Positions 33,226 to 43,180 of a DNA stretch of 64,000 nt are shown piece by piece (the stretch's first letter is position 1; every line of letters starts with the position of its first letter). Source of the stretch: Porphyra umbilicalis (taxonomy: Eukaryota; Rhodophyta; Bangiophyceae; Bangiales; Bangiaceae); contig KV918865.1 of the NCBI GenBank assembly GCA_002049455.2, positions 124,001 to 188,000 of the forward strand. The letters are read 5' to 3'. Under the pieces are notes generated by a model. That model was not told the origin of the DNA, searched no databases, and saw only the letters and a list, made by a program, of their open reading frames with translations. A program made the translations under genes and the position numbers.

Positions 33226-34603
33226 GCGATGCTGGCGGTCGTGACGGCGCAGCCGCCAGCGCGCGCCGAAGAGGCGGCGCAGCATCTGGTGGCGGCAGTG
33301 CGGGCGGCGGTGGCCGCGCCGCCGTCGGCGGGGGCCTACATGTCTGCGATGGTCCGGTGGGGCTAGCCGCTGTTGGCGGCGCGGTGGGCGGCCATGGCAG
33401 TGCAGCCGTTGCCACCCAGCGACAAGCTGTCCTTTTCCTTTTGTGTTAGTTTTCCCGTCTTGTCTAGTTGCCGTCTCTGGCATCCTGTCTGGTTTCCTAT
33501 CTTGATGCATTTTTTATATTTCGCTCCTTTTTTCCTTTTCTCGTGTCTGGTGCACGGCTGCGCGTCGCCGACATTGCCCGCTCTCACTCACAGGCAAAAG
33601 GTCCTCCCGTACCTCCCCGCGCCATGGTCAAACTATGGAACCCCAACCACTTGGTGGCGAGGTGGTGTGACCGGGGTCGCGAGCGGCTCGTTCCCCTCAC
33701 GTACAGTACCCCCCTCATTGACAGATAAAAAAAGCAAGCCACCGAGCGAGCTCGATCAAGCTTGCGGTCGCGGGCTCGTTCCCATCAGCGACGACCCTAG
33801 CCGTGGTTTGCACAGTATCCTCATGGCACCGCCCTGGGCCGCTCCACGTGCCCGTGCGGCCATTGACAGCGGAGGCGGTGCCTCATTCCGCTTGCTCTCA
33901 GCGCCGCGTGCGGGTTACATTTCACACCTTGCGACCCGAAAGCTAGACCAGAACGGTTCTCCTGCAGCGATAGGGCAATTTTCCTGGGCGACTGATGAAA
34001 ACGGATGCACAGATCGTCTACACAACGCCGCTCTGCTACGACGGCTGTGCAAGCTGACGACGACGAAGACCTCGTTTGCCGGCAGCGCAGTCATCCTGTC
34101 AGGCGTACTTCAATTCCTGTGACACACTCAGTAGTACTGTGTGGACTGCATGTCCTCATGTACAAAGTCATGAAGCAAACAAGTACAACACCAATATGTT
34201 GTGGCCTCCCCCTGTCCTACTAATTGGAATACCAGGTCTTAGTGGAAAATCTACTAGTGCGCCTAATGAAAAGGGACTACAACACAACGACAACCCTGGA
34301 AAAACTTTGAACCAATGATGCGGAGCATGCACTGGCAGAGCGATGAGATCCTCGCTGCGATGGTAAAAATTAAAGGACATTACGCCAATCATGTAGACGT
34401 TCTCTTCCTCTCCCCAGGTTGGCGCAAAAAAGCTTTCGCCTGCCCACGTGCGCACGCAAACATTGGAAGAGTTTTGTTTTGATTCCTTGCCCCAATTGGC
34501 CGACAAGACCCATCGACAGACATTTTTACAGGATTTGGCCGGATGTGCAGTAGCCCCCCTTCTTTTCATCTCCGCCGCAATCAAAGTCGAAACCATGTGT
34601 GTG
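33226..34603. other. right flank of the chromovirus; possible split exon
   Basis: 33226-33449 is GC-rich and open in two plus frames directly from the LTR edge (one ends at TAG 33364-33366 after an Ala-rich helix-like stretch, the other at TAG 33449). It may be the second half of coding sequence cut by the insertion. 33450-34603 has pyrimidine-rich (33470-33560) and mixed DNA with no recognisable gene. 34604-34611 is the left target duplication of the hAT element. Confidence 0.35.
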
Positions 34604-34611
34604 CATGGTAC

Positions 34612-37600
34612 TAGGGATGAGCAACCGGTTAGTAACAACCGGTTGAAACCAGTTAAAACTGGCAAAAAACATGGACCGGATTGTAACCAGTTCTGAGGGC
34701 TGAAAACTGGGCCAACCGGTTGCCACGTGGTCTGCCACGTGCCCCCACCTGATCATCCGCCAAGGTCAGGTCCCAGGAAATTCTTGCGTGGGCCCGTCAC
34801 CGACTGATCCCATCCGCAGCCACATGTCATCACGTGCCCTTCGACACCCCCTCCGCGGGCCCGGCCGCGTCGTGCGCTTCACACACGAGACCACTAATTT
34901 GGCACGTCCGCTCTGCGCGAGGGTGGGCTGGTCTCAGCCGGCCGGGCACACGGCAAAGCAGACTGATCAGCCGTCTTCCACCATGCCACTCTCGTCTCGG
35001 GCTGCTGCCTGTGGCATGACACACTGGACAGTCGGCACTCGAGATGATGCAGGTGGGGCCGGGGGGACGCCCCTGGAATGTGCCAGTGGCTGTGCAGCAA
35101 GCGGCTGGGGGGGGGGGATATTGCATCAGTTGTGGATGAGGGGGGAGGGGAGGAGGACCTTATCTCGTTGCTATTCTGGGAGGTGAGGGACTGTTGAGAC
35201 TGCCTCTCTTGGGGCTGTGCTCTTGTCAATGGAGCCTTGGTTCAGTCAAGAAAAAACCCTCCATCACTCGCTAGCGGTCCGTAGCAAATTGTCATTCGGT
35301 ACAACATACTTCTCCGCGTGGGCCCCAGTCAATCGAGCCCGGCTCTTCGTGACTGTACGACCTGCCTTGGAGAACACTCGCTCAGAGGCGACGCTTGTTG
35401 CAGGAATGGGCAGCAAGTAGCGAGCTCCCAAAGAAACTCGGGGGAAGAGCTGCTCATGCTGGAGCCACCATGAAAAAGCAGTCTCCTCCGAGTCAGTATC
35501 CACCGAAAAGGCAATGTACGCTTCCCACTCCGTCTCAATGGGAACAGTAGATACCGAATCCGACCGTACAGAGGGACTGTTGCTGTCCTCTCCAAACGTT
35601 CCTTAAGCAGCAAAAGCGCGTAAGCTAGAGGCAAACGTCCGCTTCTTCTTGGTCGGGGGGGGGGCACCACAGTCGCCGCCACCCGCTGCTGGGCCGCCGC
35701 CCGCACGCTCAGACCCAGCTCCAGTCGCATCTGGCGATCGCGCGACCATCCAGCAAATGACGTCGATGGCGCGGTGCCGCGCCGTGGCTGCAGTTGATGG
35801 GTCGTCACCGAATGTAAAAGAATTGGTGAACGGGTCGAGAAGCACAGCCGCCACACGAATGTCAAACCAGCAGGGGTTGGGTCCTTCCAGACGCTCTCGG
35901 TCCCGGCGGGTGGCCATGTCGCGCACCACGGCGCACTTGAATGAAGTAATGGCTTGGCAGTCCAGCGTCTGGGGAGCCGCGGCACGGCGCACATACCAAT
36001 ACACCGTCTCCTCCATGGGGCTCGTCGCCGTTGACTCGGACCCCAGGCTCGCGGAGGCGCTCTCCAATATCTCCAGAAACTTAACAAGTTGTTTAAGCGC
36101 TGCCTGCTCCTGGAAGCTTGGGCACTCGACGCGCTTCTTCCGTGCCGGCACCGCTGTGTAGTGGTAGTACGATGACAGGGCAGCTGGTACGGCTGCGCCG
36201 ACACGAAGGAACCGGCGAAGCATGACAGCAGTCGACCCCCAGCGGGTGGGGCAGTCGATGATCAAGCGGGAAACGAGAAGCGCAGAGCCCAACGGCTCTC
36301 TGCCCTCGTGAGCCGCTGCACGGGCCTCCTCAGACTCGACCGCTAGCCTCATTTCCTCCTGGAAGTTGGTACTTGTGCGGCACAGCTTGCCCACCAACCG
36401 CACCTTGTCAAGCGAATACCGCACAATCGGCACCGACAGGCCCTTACGCACAGACTGCTGCAGGGTGTGCGTGGCACACCGGGCGTGCTGCCAAAGGAAC
36501 GCGGCATCCCGAGTCACGTGATCGGCCTGCCGGTTCCGGAAGGCGGCAGGTATTTCGGAGAAAAAGGTGTCGGCACGTTCGGTTCCGAGGGCTGCTGCAT
36601 CGCCGCCGGTCCCTGACCCATCGCCTACCGACTCAACGAGGTCAGGGCCGAGCTCGACAGGGTCCCCACAATCAGACCCGAAATCGTCCAAATCACCTCC
36701 ATCGCCTCCTTCATCGTCCGCATCGTCGAGATCCGGCAACGCGCGACGACCCGGACCGTCGAGCCCATCGGGTCCAGTAGCGCCGCCCCCACGGCGTGCT
36801 CCCCCGTTTCCGACTGGTCCGCTGGCACCGCCCCCGCCGCCCGGGATTCCGTCACCGCCCAACGCCCGGTCCGTACCACTCGCGGAGCTCCGTCGAGTGG
36901 CGACAGGCGCACCGCGACCAGCGGCTTGGCCGAGCACGCGACCGGCACCAACGCAATTGCTTGCCCCATCTGTGCGTACGACACCGACTTTCTCCCGCAG
37001 GCTAAACTCTTCAGCCACGCGCAAAAGGAAGGCGGCAATAGCGGTGGCTGTGTGCCGCCCGCCCACGACACAGCACCGCAGGACCACTGTCCGCAGGCGC
37101 CACTTGTTGTCCAGCCAGGTCGCCACAAAAGAAGCAAACGGCCCGTTGGCAATAGATGTCCACATGTCAGAGTTGACGTGGCAGATGGGCACGCGAGACA
37201 GCTCCTCGCGCGCGACAGCCATGTGGCGCTCCCACTTGATGGAGATAGCCCGAGAGAGGGAAAACAGGGACAGTGTTGACAAGCGGGGATTGGCGACCCC
37301 AATCATAGACACGTACGCGGGGTTGTCCACAATCGCCTCCGGGCTCAGGGTGGAGATGATCATATTGACCTGGGCGTCGTAGAATCTCTGCTGCGTCGGG
37401 TGCCCCGACGGGTAGGGGCCCGGCTTGGCCGCGAAAAAAGACGTGATGTGGACTTGATCAGTAACTTGGACGGCATTGCCCTGCGCGGCGAGCGAGGGCA
37501 CAGGGAGGATGGGCTCGGCTTCAATTGCGTGCTTGTCCCGCAGGTGCCGCTTCAAGTTGGTGGTCCCGTTGGCATGTGCCACACGAGAAGGGTGCCCCAG

Positions 37601-38175
37601 ATGGTCCTCGTGGACGCAAAAAAGGCAGTAGAATCCATGACGCCTGCACTGTTGTACTCGGCAACGTAGTAGTCATAGACCCGGCTTTTTCGTCGGCCCG
37701 ACGGCACGGAAGCCCAGCGTCACCCTTGCGGTGGCTTCCACGACGAGCGAGGGGCCAGCGGCAGAGAGGCCGCATTGGCAGCCGTGCCACCAGTGGCTGC
37801 CGGAGCGCTGGGGACCGTCAGCTCGTTGGTCGCGCCGTCCGTCGGGGTCGGGGGTGAGGGGGGGAGCGGAGTGTTGGCCATGGTTATGGCTGTCCTGGTG
37901 GAGAGAGCCGGGGGCTGTGATGGGGGGCGCCGTTCAATGGACGGAGGGGCTGGGACGGCGAGCAGTTGGGAAAGGAGCAGCACGTCCCGGTGACACAGCC
38001 GCAATGGTGGCGTCGGAACGTTGTCAAATCTCGGAATTAAGGTATACAACTATCCAATGCATTGATATTATACGCAAAGTATAGTATTTGTTCGCAACCG
38101 GTTTTAAACTGGTAACTGGATGACCAAATACCCGGTTCAACCAGTTTCCGAAAACGAGCCGGTTGCTCATCCCTA
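34612..38175 (-). mobile_element. hAT transposon with perfect 8-bp target-site duplication
   Basis: The left end TAGGGATGAGCAACCGGTT (34612-34630) matches the reverse complement of the right end at 38157-38175 (TAGGGATGAGCAACCGGCT) at 18 of 19 positions. CATGGTAC stands on both sides (34604-34611 and 38176-38183), the 8-bp duplication typical of hAT elements. Subterminal AACCGGTT and AACCAGTT motifs are repeated near both ends. The 3564-bp element contains one minus-strand transposase gene with three lesions. Confidence 0.95.
35264..37881 (-). pseudogene. hAT transposase, two stops and one frameshift
   Basis: The ATG is at 37881 (context aaccATGG). TGA at 37722-37720 stops the frame after 53 codons, but it continues in the same frame through a BED-type segment (RKSRVYDYYVAEYNSAG). 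A one-base frame change at about 37640 leads into the long 659-codon frame, which has YCLFC and NLKRHLRDKH as the zinc ligands. hAT landmarks follow: a SDMWTS Asp, RTDGASN Asp, RCATHTLQQ, CPTRWGST. TAA at 35605-35603 interrupts it, and the same frame continues into the hAT dimerisation domain (PATSVASERVFSKAGR) to 35264. A Gly/Asp-rich insertion of about 110 residues lies in the middle (36550-36900). Confidence 0.9.
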
Positions 38176-38183
38176 CATGGTAC

Positions 38184-38706
38184 GAGGGCCTTGAGCGCTC
38201 AGTGCGTCCTGAGCGCCCCTCAAGCGCCCGTTGTAGCACCCATAATTGATCAGGTAGCCCCCTCTTTTCTTACATTTTGACTGTGTTTCGTGGAAACTAG
38301 CGACCATCTGTGAATTTCTCCATGCATGTGAAAGAAGGACTGCTGACGGTCATCCGCAAGCCCCAATATGTCTGCGTGCCGCCCACAGCGGCAGCTCCCA
38401 AGGAAAAACAAGAGAACAGCTGAATATGTTCCAGGTGGTGATGTAGACAACCAGACCGTCGGGCCATGAGGACAAGAAACACACGCACACGATACACAGT
38501 CACGCCGACCTATTCACGTCTGCAGCCTTGGCCAAGTAGATATCCTTGCCAAAGATGTTTTGCAGTCGCGGGAGGTGGTTGAAAAGGATGCTGCTGCTCT
38601 GGCGCCAAGACGACGGCCGTCGCTGCTGCCATGGCCACCTCCTGACGGGCCCTTCCCGCCTTACCACTGGGGCACCTGCAGCCAGGGTTGCGCCCCCATA
38701 GAGGCT
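38184..38706. other. intergenic, GAGCGCCC-rich start
   Basis: 38185-38235 contains several GAGCGCCC/GAGCGCTC motifs similar to the cluster at 39420-39545. The rest has short frames on both strands and no recognised gene. Confidence 0.35.
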
Positions 38707-39353
38707 GCGCAGTGGTGCTTATCGTGTGTTCACGCGCAAACGCGTTTCTCTTGTAAAAAGCTCCGAAACCCCCTCCGTAAGGCCCTCCGCAATGACGTCG
38801 ATTTGTGGAAGAACTGTGGAAGAACTGAGGGACAGGCCGCAAGAGTTGGTGGCTTACATTTTACAGGGTGACCCACAAGCTGGTACAAAGAAAATCCCCA
38901 GCTGTCAAGAGCGACACGGAGCCAATCGCCATGACGGCTAAGGGGCTCCATGATCCAATCGGCAATCAATATTTACCGCATCACCGCTTGTGTGGCTGTT
39001 GTCGGCCAGCTGCACGGGCTGCTGACTGTGGGGAGATTTTCAATGCCTACGGCGTAAGCGACATGGTCGTTCTGTAGCTCGGCCCCCTCCATGAGATGCT
39101 GACGTCACAACTTTTCGTGAAGCGCAGGCAAGCGGCGTCCGGACTGAGGGAAGGCTATGGCCGTGCTCAGCGCGGCGAGACGCTTCGGATGGTGTAAAGA
39201 TAACAGTCCGGACGAAACGCAGTTCCGCTGCGCAAATTGTTGTGGGCGAAATCGCCGTTTACGGCTACATGCAGGCCGGTCCGCAAGATTGTTACGGAGC
39301 TTTTTACAAGAAAATCGCGTTTGCGCGTGAACACACGATAAGCACCACTGCGC
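38707..39353. mobile_element. TIR element, about 60-bp inverted ends
   Basis: GCGCAGTGGTGCTTATCGTG starts at 38707 and the match to the reverse complement of 39294-39353 continues for about 60 bases with few differences (through the TTGTAAAAAGCTCCG part). The 647-bp element has no convincing coding frame. No target duplication was found, so the family is undetermined. Confidence 0.75.
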
Positions 39354-39424
39354 TGCAGACAGAATCGTCGGGCACTCGGTCGACCACGTAGTTAAAATGT
39401 TATGACAATTATTATTCAGAGCGC

Positions 39425-39545
39425 CCATCAAAGCGCCCAGGAAACCGTGGGCGCTGGGCGCTCGAGCGCCCTCTGAGCGCCCATTGAGCGCCTAAAATGC
39501 GCCCAAAAAGAGCGCCCTGGGCGCACTCAACAACCCTACTGCGCA
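39425..39545. repeat. GCGCCC-rich MITE-like segment ending CAACCCTA
   Basis: About ten GCGCCC or GGGCGC motifs in 120 bases, closing with CAACAACCCTACTG. The end CAACCCTA is the inverse of TAGGGTTG, the end seen at 21600 and, in a variant, at 52275. This is likely another member of that family. Confidence 0.5.
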
Positions 39546-39766
39546 AAGAGCGTCCGTTCAGAAACGAAGGAGTCCGACAAGGACACAGCCATGCACAGCA
39601 ACCCACCTTACAGCGAGACAGTGCTCCAGGACCGTGCCGCACCAAGCTTCCAACCGATGAAAAGACACCGCGTTCCTCAGCGTTGCGTGCAGCTGTAATT
39701 CGGCTTGGACCCACACGCACGCCACCCCCGAAACCCTGCAAACAATGATTTGGTCGACCACTCGTC

Positions 39767-39920
39767 ATCGTCAGCTTTCACTAAGTTTCCCAGTGGTGCC
39801 GAACGGTTCTTCAATGGATGGCCCGCTGGGCCCAACCTCCATCTAAACGCGAAACCGTTGGGCTTCGGTGAAGCCCAACGGGCCCAACGGAGCCCCAACG
39901 AACGCCAGTTCCGTTGAGCG
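39767..39920. mobile_element. small CCCAACGG-rich MITE
   Basis: Contains a perfect 12-bp hairpin, CCGTTGGGCTTC and GAAGCCCAACGG (39855-39866, 39870-39881). Its left end CGTCAGCTTTCACTAAGTTT recurs in inverted form at about 41363-41390, which closes a second CCCAACGG-rich segment. The two copies face each other. Exact ends and target duplication are not clear. Confidence 0.5.
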
Positions 39921-40453
39921 TTTCCGCCCCATGGGGGGGGGCTCGCGATGGTCACCAGTGGAACACGATAGAGATGCGGTGGTCACATGTCGAACACGAT
40001 AGAGAAGCGGCCGGGCCGCGTTAAGGACCCGATTGGTGCATTACTGTAGATCTGACCGAATCTAAGGACTCGTGGCGATTGCAACGAGAGATCGTGGCAA
40101 TGGTATCTGGTGTGTCCTTCAGGCGCTGGCCAACACGGAGACACGGCGGGAAGCGTAGCAGCTGGCCCAATATCCGCTTGCACGGCTCTCTGATGAGCCA
40201 TGCGTCCAAGCTGCGAAGGGGGAGCTCGCGTGTGCCGAGCTATTCACGTGACTTCAGGCCACTAGTCGCTGCAGTACGACACTGGGGCATGCTGACGGGG
40301 ACAGATGGTGCTCGGATTACCCTACGCGGCGCACTTCGGCTGCCAAGAAACGTGGAGGGGACGGCGAGCACCGGCATAGTCTTGTTCCACTGGATCAAAG
40401 AAGCACAGTGTCCACAGTTTAGCAATAGCAAGTGTGCGAAAGACCGATCAAGA

Positions 40454-40933
40454 TCAAACGTCCCATGGATAAAAGACGTTCAAAAAGCAATGCATATCTA
40501 GGCGCTCAGCGTGTGGGCTGTTCGACGTGGCATGGGGAGCCCCGAAGCCCTTGCGCTCCGTCAGCTCCGCGAAGTCGGGCACGACATGGATTATCCGCCG
40601 GACGCGGGACAGCGGCACCACCCGCACGGCGCAGACCGTCTCGTTGTCGCGCTTTTGCCACCGCAAACGCGAGCACCCACGACTCAAGAGCAGGCAGCCG
40701 GGCTCACCAACTACCGGTTCCATCTCGGCAATGCTGACCTTGTCCCCCTCTGCCGTCCGGAAGATAGCCCGCGCCTCTCCAACGCAGTAGTTGGCGACGA
40801 CGCCCTCCGGCTTATACGAAACGGCGTCGTACCCGAGCTTGCCGCGGCAGTCGGGCGAGGCTCGGAATAGCTGCTGTCGCATGGTACCGCAGTGAAAAGT
40901 GGCATTAATACGCACACATGCCAGCACTGGCAC
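40454..40933 (-). pseudogene. C-terminal fragment of a Plavaka-like transposase
   Basis: The frame is open from 40933 to a stop at 40454. Its end, VVPLSRVRRIIHVVPDFAEL followed by FLNVFYPWDV, corresponds position by position to the C-terminus of the transposase at 1-3282 (LVPLASVLRLEHVVPDFEDL, then NAFFTWT). The upstream part also matches in layout (LGYDAVSYK against WWDYVLYEA). No ATG opens it and the rest of the gene is absent nearby, so it is a relic. It comes from a second member of the family, since identity is only moderate. Confidence 0.7.
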
Positions 40934-41214
40934 GGTGTCCGTGCCGTTGATGTATCAGCGTGTCTACCAGCCGGTACCGGTCCAGGCCAGCCTCAAAAAA
41001 CCCAGCATCACGGCCTGTAGCGCGGGTCAACACAACTCGGCGTGGCAGAATAACTACCAATAAAACGCGACCGACGCTCCACATAACTCCAGGACCTCAG
41101 TTCACAGCATGAGCACAAATCAGGTAGTTGGAGACTTCTCGCCGATGGCGACTGTGTGGCCAGGAAGCCCTGTCCTTGCACGCGATCGCGTCAGACTCAC
41201 GCGCTCGGCTCGTT

Positions 41215-41390
41215 GGGGCATTGCCCAATGGTTCCCCTGCGCTCTTCAACGAAGGAAAGGGCTTTAACGAACGCCCCACAGCGCCCAAAAACGCCCAACT
41301 AAAAGCAGACGTGTTGGGTCCCAACCTCCAACGGTCCCCCAACGGAAAGGGCATCCGTTGGGCAACTCAGTCAAAGCTGACGCATTGCGA
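41215..41390. mobile_element. second copy of CCCAACGG-rich MITE
   Basis: Starts near GCCCAATGGTTCCC and ends with CCGTTGGGCAACTCAGTCAAAGCTGACG. This end is the inverse of the left end of 39767-39920. It includes several AACGCCC and CCCAACGG motifs. No coding capacity. Confidence 0.45.
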
Positions 41391-43180
41391 CTGGTGGGCA
41401 GTAGGGCCGTGCACCGTCTCCTCACCGCCTCTTCGCATCGCTCGTGTCCCCTGCCACTGACTGCGTCAGGCGGGGGACGCCAGCGCACGGTCGTTGCGCC
41501 CTTCCGATTGGTTCGATGAGCTCTACACTCCCGAGTGGGCACCTTTTGGCTGGCGGCCGGCGCGCCAGCCGGCGTCACTTTCCACTCATTCGTCGCTGTC
41601 GAGCCGCCGTGTGATTCAGTAGGTGTGGGGTTATCGTGTAGATTCTGCTGGTCCGCCACCACCTACGCGGCCTCCGCAGCCGAGCAGGCTCACGAGGTCG
41701 GGTACCAGCTGTCTCGTCCAACAGCATCTCCTGACGTGCCCACCTCACATCGCCCAGCGGCTGCCGGCACCGCCAAGGTGCTGATGATGAGCTGGCGCGA
41801 GGCCTCATCTGCACCGCCCGCCTTGCCCGCGCGACGGTTGCCGGTCGACTGCATCTGCGTTGGCTGTGGAGAGGGGGGTCGAGCCACACCCCAGAATCAG
41901 CTGTCCAGTGAGAGCGTCGACGGTGTTTCGCCGTCACAGACGGGTCGTCCAGTCGAGCCCCTCCCCGTCCCCGTTCTGTCTGACCCGTCGTCCGAGTCAC
42001 GCTGGCAAGCGGGCCTGGAGGCCTGCTACGCTGGTGCTGTCCTTGTGGGTGGCCGCTGCAAGAGCGGTGGTTTCCACGCGCCACTGCGTGGTCCCCGGAA
42101 GTGCTGATTGGCTACAGTGACGAATACCCCTCCGTTGCGGTGTCAACGATCCGGCCCAGACGGAACACCAAGCCGAGTGAGGACCGCGGTTGTTTGGTTT
42201 GGGGAACTCCAACGCACAGCGTGTGGCTTCCGCCTCATCCTGTCAGGCGGGCCGACGCCACGTGGTTGTGGGGACCGCCTGAGTGGGCAAGCCGGACCCC
42301 AGCAGGCACGCTCAACGCCGCGCCCACAAGCGCTGCCAACGAGGGCGCCAGCAGCGCACAATCCATCCATGTGAGAAGGTGGGAGGGGCGGTCCGTGGGA
42401 GTAGGCCAGGAAGGGGGGTGTATTGAGGGGACCCCTGCAGGGATGGGCGCTGCGTGGCGACGCCGTCCTCGCGGGGGGACGTCTCTCGGGCGAGCCCTGC
42501 GGGACTCCCACCCTCCTGTAGCGCCCCCGCACCGTGCATTTGGGCGACGTGGCTGGAGCACCGAACCCGCCGCCTTGACTGCTGCTGGGCGCCCTTCTCA
42601 GGGGGGTCACCAGCAGGCCGCCCGCCGCGGTGCGTCAAGCTAGCGGAGGCGGGCACCCTGCCGCGCGGACCCCACCGTGAGCCGCTGGGGTTCTACCTGC
42701 CTCACTGCATAGCCAGGGTAGGTCCGGCTCGCCACGGCGGTCTCTTCGTGTGTCGGGCAGCAGCGGCGTGCGCAACGGAATCGGGTTGGTCGCGGGGTCG
42801 ACGCCGACCGGGACCCCCGCTAAGGTCCGGGGCGCCGGAACGCAGTTGTCTGCTGCACTGTCCTACGAGCCGTTTGCCAGAGGGACCCGCGTGGTTCGGG
42901 GCGACGCGGTCTGGTCAGTCCCGCGCACGCGTCTGCCCCAGATTTGCTGTGTTGTGGTGTGCCCCCCCCCCCCCTCGGGCTTGAAGGGCTCCCCTGAACG
43001 CCCCTTTTCTTCCCCTAGACCGTGACGCCGACCGACCCGCTGAACGTCGGCAACGAACCGGTGACCTCGCTCTCAACTCTCCGCCTCGCACTCTACCGCA
43101 CCGCGTAACTCGGCTCCTCATCGACCCCCCCCCCCCTAGCGCCCTCCCATCACCACCCCCACCGCCGACACCATTATACG
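41391..43180. other. GC-rich region, no gene assigned
   Basis: Open frames of 180-190 codons lie on the plus strand at 41535-42107 and 42101-42643, and others on the minus strand. The two plus frames abut and overlap, both are Ser/Pro/Arg/Gly-rich, and neither shows a domain. A C run (42962-42974) and another near 43127 would make frame calls unreliable. I leave them unassigned. Confidence 0.3.

Noticed and set aside
33373-34122. 249-codon plus ORF with a hydrophobic stretch
   Set aside because: Non-ATG start, pyrimidine-rich DNA gives the Phe/Leu/Ser run, and no family is recognised.
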